DNA from: Cupriavidus pauculus
GTDB lineage: Bacteria; Pseudomonadota; Gammaproteobacteria; Burkholderiales; Burkholderiaceae
Length of the DNA stretch: 64,000 nucleotides
Direction of reading: 5' to 3'
Assembly (NCBI RefSeq): GCF_008693385.1
Contig: NZ_CP044065.1
Coordinates: 3,286,001 to 3,350,000 of the forward strand
Below are positions 57,360 through 64,000 of this stretch, one piece after another. The notes under the pieces are model-generated. The model was not told the DNA's origin, did not search any database, and saw nothing but the letters and a program-made list of their open reading frames with translations. The translations under genes were made by a program, and so were the position numbers. How positions within the stretch are numbered: the stretch's first letter is position 1; each line of letters opens with the position of its first letter.

Positions 57360-60300
57360 ATGGCCACCACTACGCTCGGCGTCAAGCTCGACGACGCATC
57401 GCGCGAACGCCTCAAGCGCGTCGCCCAATCCATCGACCGCACCCCGCACTGGCTGATCAAGCAGGCCATCTTCACGTACCTGGAGCAGGTGGAACGCGGA
57501 CAGCTGCCCGCGGAAGCCGGTGCCGCCGCTGTGACTGATGCCGATGGCACCGACGCGGGCGAGGTCGCGGGCGACGCCATGCCGCAGCCGTTCCTCGAAT
57601 TCGCGCAGAGCATCCAGCCGCAGTCCGTGCTGCGTGCCGCCATCACGTCGGCCTACCGCCGTCCGGAGACCGAGTGCGTACCCGTGCTGCTGGAGCAGGC
57701 CCGCCTGCCGCAGAAGCAGGGCGAGGCCGCCATCAAGATGGCCAAGACGCTGGCGAGCCGGCTGCGCGAGCAGAAGGTGGGCACTGGCCGCGAAGGGCTC
57801 GTGCAGGGCCTGATCCAGGAGTTCTCGCTGTCGTCGCAGGAGGGCGTGGCGCTGATGTGCCTGGCCGAAGCGCTGCTGCGCATTCCCGACAAGGCCACGC
57901 GCGACGCGCTGATCCGCGACAAGATCAGCGGCGCCAACTGGCAGTCGCACCTCGGGCAGAGCCCGTCGCTGTTCGTCAACGCGGCGACGTGGGGCCTGCT
58001 GCTGACCGGCAAGCTCGTGGCGACGCATACGGAAGCCGGCCTGTCGAAGGCGCTCACGCGCATCATCGGCAAGGGCGGCGAACCGCTGATCCGCAAGGGC
58101 GTGGACATGGCCATGCGCCTGATGGGCGAGCAGTTCGTGACCGGCGAAACGATCTCCGAAGCGCTGGCCAACGCGCGCAAGTACGAAGCCGAGGGCTTCC
58201 GCTATTCGTACGACATGCTCGGCGAGGCCGCGATGACCGAGGCCGATGCGCAGAAATACCTGGCCTCCTACGAGCAGGCGATCCACGCGATCGGCCAGGC
58301 ATCGCGCGGCCGCGGCATCTACGAAGGCCCGGGCATCTCGATCAAGCTGTCGGCGCTGCACCCGCGCTATAGCCGTGCCCAGCACGAGCGCGTGATCGGC
58401 GAACTGTACGGCCGCCTGAAGTCGCTGACGATGCTGGCACGCCAGTACGATATCGGCATCAATATCGACGCGGAAGAGGCGGACCGCCTCGAGATCTCGC
58501 TCGATCTGCTCGAGCGCCTCTGCTTCGAGCCCGAGCTCGCGGGCTGGAACGGTATCGGCTTCGTGGTGCAGGGCTACCAGAAGCGTTGCCCGTTCGTGAT
58601 CGATTACCTGATCGACCTCGCGCGCCGCAGCCGCCATCGCCTGATGATCCGCCTGGTCAAGGGCGCGTACTGGGACACCGAGATCAAGCGCGCGCAGGTG
58701 GACGGGCTCGAGGGCTATCCGGTCTACACGCGCAAGGTCTACACCGACGTGTCGTACATCGCGTGCGCGCGCAAGCTGCTGTCCGTGCCCGATGCGATCT
58801 ATCCGCAGTTCGCCACGCACAACGCGCATACGCTGTCGGCGATCTACCAGATCGCGGGCCAGAACTATTACCCCGGCCAGTACGAGTTCCAGTGCCTGCA
58901 CGGCATGGGCGAGCCGCTGTACGACCAGGTGGTGGGCGCCATCGCCGACGGCAAGTTCGGCCGGCCGTGCCGCATCTACGCACCGGTGGGCACGCACGAG
59001 ACGCTGCTTGCGTACCTCGTGCGCCGTCTGCTCGAGAACGGCGCGAACACGTCGTTCGTGAACCGCATCGCCGACGAGACCGTCGCGCTCGACGAGCTCG
59101 TGGCCGATCCGGTCGCCGTGGTCGAGGACATGCACCGCGAAGAGGGCGTCCTGGGCCAGCCGCATCCGCGCATTCCGCAACCGCGCACGCTGTACGGCGA
59201 TTCGCGCGCCAATTCGGCGGGCATCGACCTGTCCAACGAGCACCGTCTGGCGTCGCTCTCGTCCGCGCTGCTGGCCGGCACCAGCGAGCAGGTACGGGCG
59301 GAGCCGCTGCTGGGGGCCGAGGTGGATCGCGCCGACGCGGTACTTGTGCCGGTGCTGAACCCGGCCGACCATCGCGACGTCGTGGGCCATGTGAGCGAGG
59401 CCACGCCGGCCGAGGTGGAAGCCGCGCTGGCCGCCGCCGTGAATGCCGCGCCGATCTGGCAGGCCACGCCCCCCGAAGTGCGCGCCGCCGCGCTGGAGCG
59501 TGCCGCGGACCTGATGGAAGCCCAGATGCAGTCGCTGATGGGCGTGATCATGCGCGAGGCCGGCAAGACGTTCTCGAACGCGATCGCCGAAGTGCGCGAG
59601 GCCGTGGACTTCCTGCGCTATTACGCGGTGCAGGTGCGCGAAAGCTTCTCCAACGATACGCATCGCCCGCTCGGTCCCGTGGTCTGCATCAGCCCGTGGA
59701 ACTTCCCGCTGGCGATCTTCACGGGCCAGGTCGCCGCGGCACTCGCGGCGGGCAATACCGTGCTGGCCAAGCCGGCCGAACAGACACCGCTGATCGCCGC
59801 GCAGGCCGTGCGCCTGCTGCGCGAAGCGGGCGTGCCGGCCGGTGCCGTGCAACTGCTGCCGGGCCGCGGTGAAACCGTGGGCGCCGCGCTCGTGGGCGAC
59901 GCGCGCGTGAAGGGCGTGATGTTCACGGGCTCGACCGAAGTCGCGCGCCTGCTTCAGCGCAACGTGGCGGGCCGCCTCGACGCGGCGGGCCGCCCGGTGC
60001 CGCTGATCGCCGAGACCGGCGGCCAGAACGCGATGATCGTGGACTCGTCGGCGCTGGCGGAACAGGTCGTCGGCGACGTGGTCACGTCGGCGTTCGACTC
60101 CGCGGGCCAGCGGTGCTCGGCGCTGCGCGTGCTGTGCCTCCAGGAAGATGTGGCGGACCGCGTCGTGGAGATGCTCAAGGGCGCGATGCGCGAACTCGCG
60201 CTCGGCAATCCGGACCGGCTGTCGGTCGATGTCGGCCCCGTGATCGACGAGGAAGCGCGCGGCAATATCGTGCGCCATATCGAGGCGATGCGCGCCAAGG

Positions 60301-61334
60301 GCCGCCGCGTGCACCAGGCCGATGCCGCCGCCGCCGAATCCGCTGCCTGCCGCCACGGCACGTTCGTGCCGCCGACGCTGATCGAGCTCGACAGCATCGA
60401 GGAGCTGCAGCGCGAAGTGTTCGGCCCCGTGCTGCACGTGGTGCGTTTCCCGCGCGCGTCGCTGGACACGCTGATCGGCCAGATCAACGGCACCGGCTAC
60501 GGCCTGACGCTCGGCATCCATACGCGGATCGACGAAACGATCGCGCATATCGTGGGCCGCGCGCATGTCGGCAACCTGTATGTGAATCGCAACATCGTGG
60601 GCGCGGTCGTGGGCGTGCAGCCGTTCGGCGGCGAAGGCCTGTCGGGCACGGGTCCCAAGGCCGGCGGTCCGCTGTATCTGCATCGCCTGCTGTCGGTGTG
60701 CCCGCAGGACGCGGTGGTCCGCACCGTGCGCGCCTCGGACGTGACCGGCGCGCCCGAAGCACTGCGGCCGGGCGCGAACGCGCTGGAAGCGCTGAAGACG
60801 TGGGCGCAGGGCGAGGGCGATTCGGCACTGGCCGCCGCCTGCGAGCAGTTTGCTGCCGCCTCGCCGTCCGGCCTGTCGGCCACGCTGCCGGGCCCGACCG
60901 GCGAACGCAACACGTACTCGCTGCTGCCGCGCGAGCGCGTGCTGTGCCTCGCGCAGCAGGAGTCCGACCTGGCGCTGCAACTGGCCGCGGTACTGGCCGT
61001 TGGCGCGGAGGCAACATGGGCCGATATCCCGCTCTCGAAGGGTCTGTTGGCACGCCTGCCCAAGGCAGTACAATCGCGCGTCCGCCTCGTTGCCGATCGT
61101 GGCGACTGGTCGTCCGCCGATGCCGCATTCGATGCTGTGCTGCATCACGGCGATTCGGACCAGCTGCGCACGGTTTGCGAACAGGTGGCCGCGCGTCCGG
61201 GCCCGATCGTCGGTGTGCAGGGGTTGGCGCACGGTGAACCGAATATCGCGCTCGAGCGTTTGCTGATCGAGCGCTCGCTGTCGGTCAACACGGCCGCGGC
61301 GGGGGGCAATGCAAGCTTGATGACGATCGGCTGA
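57360..61334 (+). CDS. putA: Trifunctional proline utilisation protein PutA
   Basis: Predicted 1324-residue protein. The N-terminal ribbon-helix-helix (TTLGVKLDDASRERLKRVAQ, residues 4-23, and PHWLIKQAIFTYLEQ) gives DNA binding. The FAD proline dehydrogenase domain (about 100-570) has EGFRYSYDMLGEAAMT, GPGISIKLSALHPRYSR and RLVKGAYWDTEIKRAQ. The aldehyde dehydrogenase domain (about 650-1110) has ISPWNFPLAIFTGQ, PLIAETGGQNAMIV and the catalytic cysteine at about residue 919 in DSAGQRCSALRVL. A C-terminal accessory domain ends with AAGGNASLMTIG. It oxidises proline to glutamate at the membrane and, when reduced flavin is absent, represses its own gene. The operators at 57235-57281 fit that model. 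Confidence 0.97.
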   Translation: MATTTLGVKLDDASRERLKRVAQSIDRTPHWLIKQAIFTYLEQVERGQLPAEAGAAAVTDADGTDAGEVAGDAMPQPFLEFAQSIQPQSVLRAAITSAYRRPETECVPVLLEQARLPQKQGEAAIKMAKTLASRLREQKVGTGREGLVQGLIQEFSLSSQEGVALMCLAEALLRIPDKATRDALIRDKISGANWQSHLGQSPSLFVNAATWGLLLTGKLVATHTEAGLSKALTRIIGKGGEPLIRKGVDMAMRLMGEQFVTGETISEALANARKYEAEGFRYSYDMLGEAAMTEADAQKYLASYEQAIHAIGQASRGRGIYEGPGISIKLSALHPRYSRAQHERVIGELYGRLKSLTMLARQYDIGINIDAEEADRLEISLDLLERLCFEPELAGWNGIGFVVQGYQKRCPFVIDYLIDLARRSRHRLMIRLVKGAYWDTEIKRAQVDGLEGYPVYTRKVYTDVSYIACARKLLSVPDAIYPQFATHNAHTLSAIYQIAGQNYYPGQYEFQCLHGMGEPLYDQVVGAIADGKFGRPCRIYAPVGTHETLLAYLVRRLLENGANTSFVNRIADETVALDELVADPVAVVEDMHREEGVLGQPHPRIPQPRTLYGDSRANSAGIDLSNEHRLASLSSALLAGTSEQVRAEPLLGAEVDRADAVLVPVLNPADHRDVVGHVSEATPAEVEAALAAAVNAAPIWQATPPEVRAAALERAADLMEAQMQSLMGVIMREAGKTFSNAIAEVREAVDFLRYYAVQVRESFSNDTHRPLGPVVCISPWNFPLAIFTGQVAAALAAGNTVLAKPAEQTPLIAAQAVRLLREAGVPAGAVQLLPGRGETVGAALVGDARVKGVMFTGSTEVARLLQRNVAGRLDAAGRPVPLIAETGGQNAMIVDSSALAEQVVGDVVTSAFDSAGQRCSALRVLCLQEDVADRVVEMLKGAMRELALGNPDRLSVDVGPVIDEEARGNIVRHIEAMRAKGRRVHQADAAAAESAACRHGTFVPPTLIELDSIEELQREVFGPVLHVVRFPRASLDTLIGQINGTGYGLTLGIHTRIDETIAHIVGRAHVGNLYVNRNIVGAVVGVQPFGGEGLSGTGPKAGGPLYLHRLLSVCPQDAVVRTVRASDVTGAPEALRPGANALEALKTWAQGEGDSALAAACEQFAAASPSGLSATLPGPTGERNTYSLLPRERVLCLAQQESDLALQLAAVLAVGAEATWADIPLSKGLLARLPKAVQSRVRLVADRGDWSSADAAFDAVLHHGDSDQLRTVCEQVAARPGPIVGVQGLAHGEPNIALERLLIERSLSVNTAAAGGNASLMTIG

Positions 61335-61477
61335 GCGCCTCGGCCGTCGGCATATCTTAGGGGGTGACGGCGCGGCGATCCCGCGGCCGTCGCACAACCA
61401 GTGATGGGTCCGGTACTGCCACGCCGGACCGCAATAAACGCCGACTACATCGGCATAGATGGGACCAAGGAGAACTG

Positions 61478-62629
61478 ATGAGCACGACCTTCCACAAGAC
61501 GGCCATGACGATCGCGATGACCGTTGCCGGGCTGACCATGGCCTCGGCCGCGTTTGCGCAGGCGCAGGAAATCAAGCTGGGTTTCGCCGCACCGATGACC
61601 GGTGGCCAGGCGCAATACGGCAAGGACATGCAGAACGGCGTGGTCCTCGCGATCGAGGACATGAACGCCACCAAGCCGAAGATCGGCGGCAAGGAAGTGA
61701 AGTTCGTGCTGGTCTCCGAAGACGATCAGGCCGATCCGAAGACCGGTTCCGTCGTCGCGCAGAAGCTCGTGGATGCGGGCATCCAGGGCATGCTGGGCCA
61801 TTTCAACTCGGGTACCAGCATCCCGGCGTCGATGGTTTACAACCGCGCGGGCATTCCGCAGATTGCGATGGCGACCGCGCCCGAGTACACGAAGCAGGGT
61901 TTCAAGACCACGTTCCGCATGATGACGTCCGACACCCAGCAGGGTTCGGTGATCGGCGCGTACGTGGTGAAGAAGCTCGGCGCGAAGAACATCGCGATCG
62001 TCGATGACCGCACCGCCTACGGCCAGGGTCTGGCCGACGAGTTCGAGAAGGCCGCCAAGGCCGCCGGCGGCAAGATCGTGCGCCGCGAGTTCACCAACGA
62101 CAAGGCCGTGGACTTCAAGGCCGTGCTGACCAACATCAAGCGCAGCAACCCGGACGTGATCTTCTACGGCGGCGCGGAAACGCAATCGGCGCCGATGGCC
62201 AAGCAGATCAAGGAACTGGGTCTGAAGGCACCGCTGGTGTCGGGCGAAATGTCCAAGACCGACAACTTCCTGAAGCTCGCGGGTTCGTCGTCGGATGGCA
62301 CCGTGGTGTCGCTGGCCGGCCTGCCGCTGGAACAGATGCCCGGCGGCGCTGCGTACGAGAAGAAGTACGAGAAGCGCTTCGGCAGCAAGGTGCAGACGTA
62401 TTCGCCGTACGCCTATGACGGCGCCACCGCGATGATGACGGCGATGATCAAGGCGGGTTCGGCCGATCCGGCGCGCTACCTGCCGGTGCTGGCCGCGACC
62501 AGCATGCCGGGCGTGACCACGAAGACGCTGGCCTATGACGCGCGTGGCGACCTGAAGGACGGCGGTATCACCGTCTACAAGGTGGCTGACGGCAAGTGGA
62601 CCGTGCTGGAGACGGTCGGCGGCAAGTAA
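61478..62629 (+). CDS. livK: Periplasmic branched-chain amino-acid-binding protein (LivK-like), stand-alone
   Basis: Predicted 383-residue secreted protein; the start at 61478 follows AAGGAG. The signal peptide runs to about residue 30 (MTVAGLTMASAAFAQAQ). The mature protein matches classical LivK: IKLGFAAPMTGGQAQYGKDM, GMLGHFNSGTSIPASMVYN, IAIVDDRTAYGQGLADEFEK and TYSPYAYDGATAMM. It resembles true Leu/Ile/Val-binding proteins more closely than the binding proteins of clusters 1 and 2. No permease or ATPase genes accompany it here, so it must use a transporter encoded elsewhere or in the other clusters. It follows putA after 143 bp. Confidence 0.94.
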   Translation: MSTTFHKTAMTIAMTVAGLTMASAAFAQAQEIKLGFAAPMTGGQAQYGKDMQNGVVLAIEDMNATKPKIGGKEVKFVLVSEDDQADPKTGSVVAQKLVDAGIQGMLGHFNSGTSIPASMVYNRAGIPQIAMATAPEYTKQGFKTTFRMMTSDTQQGSVIGAYVVKKLGAKNIAIVDDRTAYGQGLADEFEKAAKAAGGKIVRREFTNDKAVDFKAVLTNIKRSNPDVIFYGGAETQSAPMAKQIKELGLKAPLVSGEMSKTDNFLKLAGSSSDGTVVSLAGLPLEQMPGGAAYEKKYEKRFGSKVQTYSPYAYDGATAMMTAMIKAGSADPARYLPVLAATSMPGVTTKTLAYDARGDLKDGGITVYKVADGKWTVLETVGGK

Positions 62630-62704
62630 GCCACCCTGGCTTTGTTTCGCCAGCTTTTGTTTCGCTAGTTTGTCCCGCCGGGCCGATTCGATATCGGCCC
62701 GGCG

Positions 62705-62788
62705 TCGTTGGTGTCTTGTCGTTGGTGTCTTGTCGTTGGTGTCTTGTCGTTGGTGTCTTGTCGTTGGTGTCCTGTCGTCGGTGTCCCT
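62705..62788. repeat. Six 14-bp tandem repeats
   Basis: The unit TCGTTGGTGTCTTG is repeated exactly four times from 62705, with a fifth (TCGTTGGTGTCCTG, 62761) and sixth copy (TCGTCGGTGTCCCT, 62775) diverging. The array lies between the convergent stop codons of the LivK-like gene and the minus-strand gene. It occupies the space where terminators would be expected. Confidence 0.95.
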
Positions 62789-62805
62789 CCCTCCGCGCCG
62801 CGCAC

Positions 62806-63597
62806 TCAATCGACGTTGGTGGTCGTCTCCAGATCGTCCGCCGCGATCATCAGCGCCAGCCGTGCCTGCTCCACGGTATCGAGCGTCCCTTCGTCGCCGG
62901 CCGCGCCATGTTCCAGCGCGTGCAGCCGCGCCTCCACCGCGGCGCGTTGTCCGCGCGCGATCAGTACCTCCGCCACCTCCACCGCATCGGGCAGCGTCGC
63001 GAGCGTCGCTATCGCGCGCGTGTCCAGCGTCGCATCGCGGCTGGATTGCTGGAGGTAGTCGGCGAGCACCTCGATCATCGCGCCATTGCGCAAATGGGCA
63101 TCCACATCGGCGCGCGCGGTCAGCCAGTTGCCATAGCGCTCGGCGTCGAACACGGCGACGTGGTGGCGCGGTCCATCGAAGACGGGCGGATTCCGCGTCA
63201 GGTACTGGCGGACCGCGCGCAGGCGGATCGGATCGAGCCGGGCGAGCAGGGCGCCGCGTTCGGCCGGGTGAGTGGCCGTCATGAGCGCGTGTCCGACGGC
63301 CTGCAGATCCGCGAGGCCGCCGGCGTCGCTTCCCGGGTTGCCATCCGGGTTGCCACCCGCGTCACCACCCGCGTCACCACCCGAGTCGCCACGCCGGTTG
63401 CCCACAGCCGCGCCCGCGACGGCTCCTGGCGCGGCGGGGGCCTGAATCGGCGGCAGGCCTGACGCGTCCGCCGGTGCGGGCGCAGCGTCGGGTACGGTCC
63501 CGGCATCGCCGGCGGACCGGTGCACCCGTACGACCACGGCGACCGTCGTGCCGCCTAATATCAGGAGCAGCAATCCCTTGGCAACCCATCGAAGCAT
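62806..63597 (-). CDS. Uncharacterised membrane-anchored protein with Gly/Asp-rich repeat
   Basis: Predicted 263-residue protein. The start at 63597 (MLRWVAKG) has GGAG eight bases upstream; the ATG at 63609 is an alternative. One N-terminal membrane helix (GLLLLILGGTTVAVVVRV) is followed by a low-complexity periplasmic region rich in Ala, Pro, Gly and Asp. That region includes a repeat of the form GGDAGGDAGGNPDGNPG, encoded by 12-bp DNA repeats at 63335-63394. The C-terminal 150 residues are helical (ALMTATHPAERGALLARLDPIRLRAVRQYL, VEVAEVLIARGQRAAVEARLHALEHG) with no family I recognise. It is convergent with the LivK-like gene and divergent from the TPR-like gene to the right. Confidence 0.65.
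   Translation of the reverse strand: MLRWVAKGLLLLILGGTTVAVVVRVHRSAGDAGTVPDAAPAPADASGLPPIQAPAAPGAVAGAAVGNRRGDSGGDAGGDAGGNPDGNPGSDAGGLADLQAVGHALMTATHPAERGALLARLDPIRLRAVRQYLTRNPPVFDGPRHHVAVFDAERYGNWLTARADVDAHLRNGAMIEVLADYLQQSSRDATLDTRAIATLATLPDAVEVAEVLIARGQRAAVEARLHALEHGAAGDEGTLDTVEQARLALMIAADDLETTTNVD
63335..63394. repeat. 12-bp repeats inside the uncharacterised gene
   Basis: Five units of 12 bp (GGGTTGCCATCC, GGGTTGCCACCC, GCGTCACCACCC twice, GAGTCGCCACGC) encode the Gly/Asp/Asn repeat on the minus strand. The unit keeps the reading frame. Confidence 0.85.
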
Positions 63598-63806
63598 GAC
63601 TGTCTCCATTGAAATGGAGCGTCCTTTATATCCCGGCACCGGCGGGTGCCGAAATCGCCATCTGTCCAAATGCGGCGCGGCAGGGCGGGAAACCGTTCGG
63701 CAGGCAAGCCGAAACAGGCGCCTTTTCCCTCTTGTTCTCTCACTAGGACATGGCGCGGCTGGCGCATAATTCCGCACTTGCTGAATTTTCTCCGAAGGAG
63801 CCGTCG

Positions 63807-64000
63807 GTGCAGGATGTGAGCTACGAGCGCGCGGTCGCGCTGGCCGGGGCGGGACGCCAGGACGAGGCGCTCCGCATCGCCGAGCAGCTCTGGCTGAACG
63901 AGCCGGATGTGGTCGACCACGCCACGCTGCGCGCGCAATTGCTGGCCGACGCCGGCGATCTGCCGGCCGCGCTCGCCGCGCTGGACGAGGCCATGGCACG
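63807..64000 (+). CDS. TPR-like protein, N-terminal part (runs off the right edge)
   Basis: An open frame starts at GTG 63807, seven bases after GAAGGAG, and continues past the window end. The 64 or so visible residues (for example YERAVALAGAGRQDEALRIA, then HATLRAQLLADAGDLPAALA) form two helix pairs with the small/aromatic spacing of tetratricopeptide repeats. Such N-termini occur in scaffold proteins and in TPR-glycosyltransferase or TPR-sulfotransferase fusions. The function cannot be told from this part. It is divergent from the uncharacterised membrane-protein gene. Confidence 0.6.
   Translation, partial: MQDVSYERAVALAGAGRQDEALRIAEQLWLNEPDVVDHATLRAQLLADAGDLPAALAALDEAMA

Noticed and set aside
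57246..61397. A 1383-codon open frame antisense to putA
   Set aside because: It is the mirror of a strongly conserved coding sequence; composition (His/Arg/Ala-rich) and lack of domains show it is a shadow of putA.
62596..63462. Plus-strand frames across the 14-bp repeats
   Set aside because: Translation of the repeat gives a low-complexity peptide and the frames overlap the minus-strand gene, which has better features.

Overview
The window looks like a piece of the main chromosome of a high-GC betaproteobacterium of the Burkholderiaceae, most like Cupriavidus or Ralstonia. The evidence is gene content and order (mnmG-rsmG-parA-parB-atpIBEFHAGDC, then hemE, priA and a trifunctional putA), protein lengths typical of that group, strong GC bias at third codon positions, and perfect ParB-type parS sites. 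I see no rRNA, tRNA, CRISPR array, prophage or insertion sequence. Assignment is by family recognition from the translated sequence; no database search was run.

Left part (1-11.5 kb), mostly minus strand: the 5' end of a panE-like reductase gene, a DUF2272 lipoprotein, an HU-family gene, a gene-free stretch of almost 900 bp packed with GTATAC palindromes and DnaA-box sequences, a large autotransporter, a small SET-domain protein, a TctDE/QseBC-like two-component system, and a phenylalanine hydroxylase operon (phhA-phhB) with a divergent Lrp-type regulator.

From 11.6 kb to 62.6 kb nearly everything is on the plus strand. An alpha-2-macroglobulin / YhhN-family / PBP1C operon (11.6-20.7 kb) is followed by ompW and a copper module (copZ divergent from copA-cueR, each promoter with a CueR-like operator and a 19-bp spacer). 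Next come a lipase-like hydrolase and a GMC oxidoreductase. Two branched-chain amino-acid/amide-type ABC transporter clusters (28.0-32.8 and 34.0-38.8 kb) follow; the second contains a fused permease-ATPase and has an intrinsic terminator in its leader.

The replication and energy block runs from 38.8 to 51.3 kb: parS sites, mnmG, rsmG, parA, parB and the nine-gene ATP synthase operon, ending in a strong terminator. After a roughly 900-bp AT-richer region come an HSL-type hydrolase, hemE, a DnaA-box-bearing spacer, priA, putA (behind four GTTGCA motifs, the sequence PutA proteins bind) and a third periplasmic binding protein gene. The right end has an unrecognised minus-strand membrane protein and the start of a TPR-like gene.

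The parABS locus, the clusters of consensus DnaA boxes and the long run of plus-strand genes together suggest that the chromosomal origin is nearby, probably at or left of the window start. The most unusual unexplained structure is the GTATAC/DnaA-box region at about 1.99-2.60 kb.
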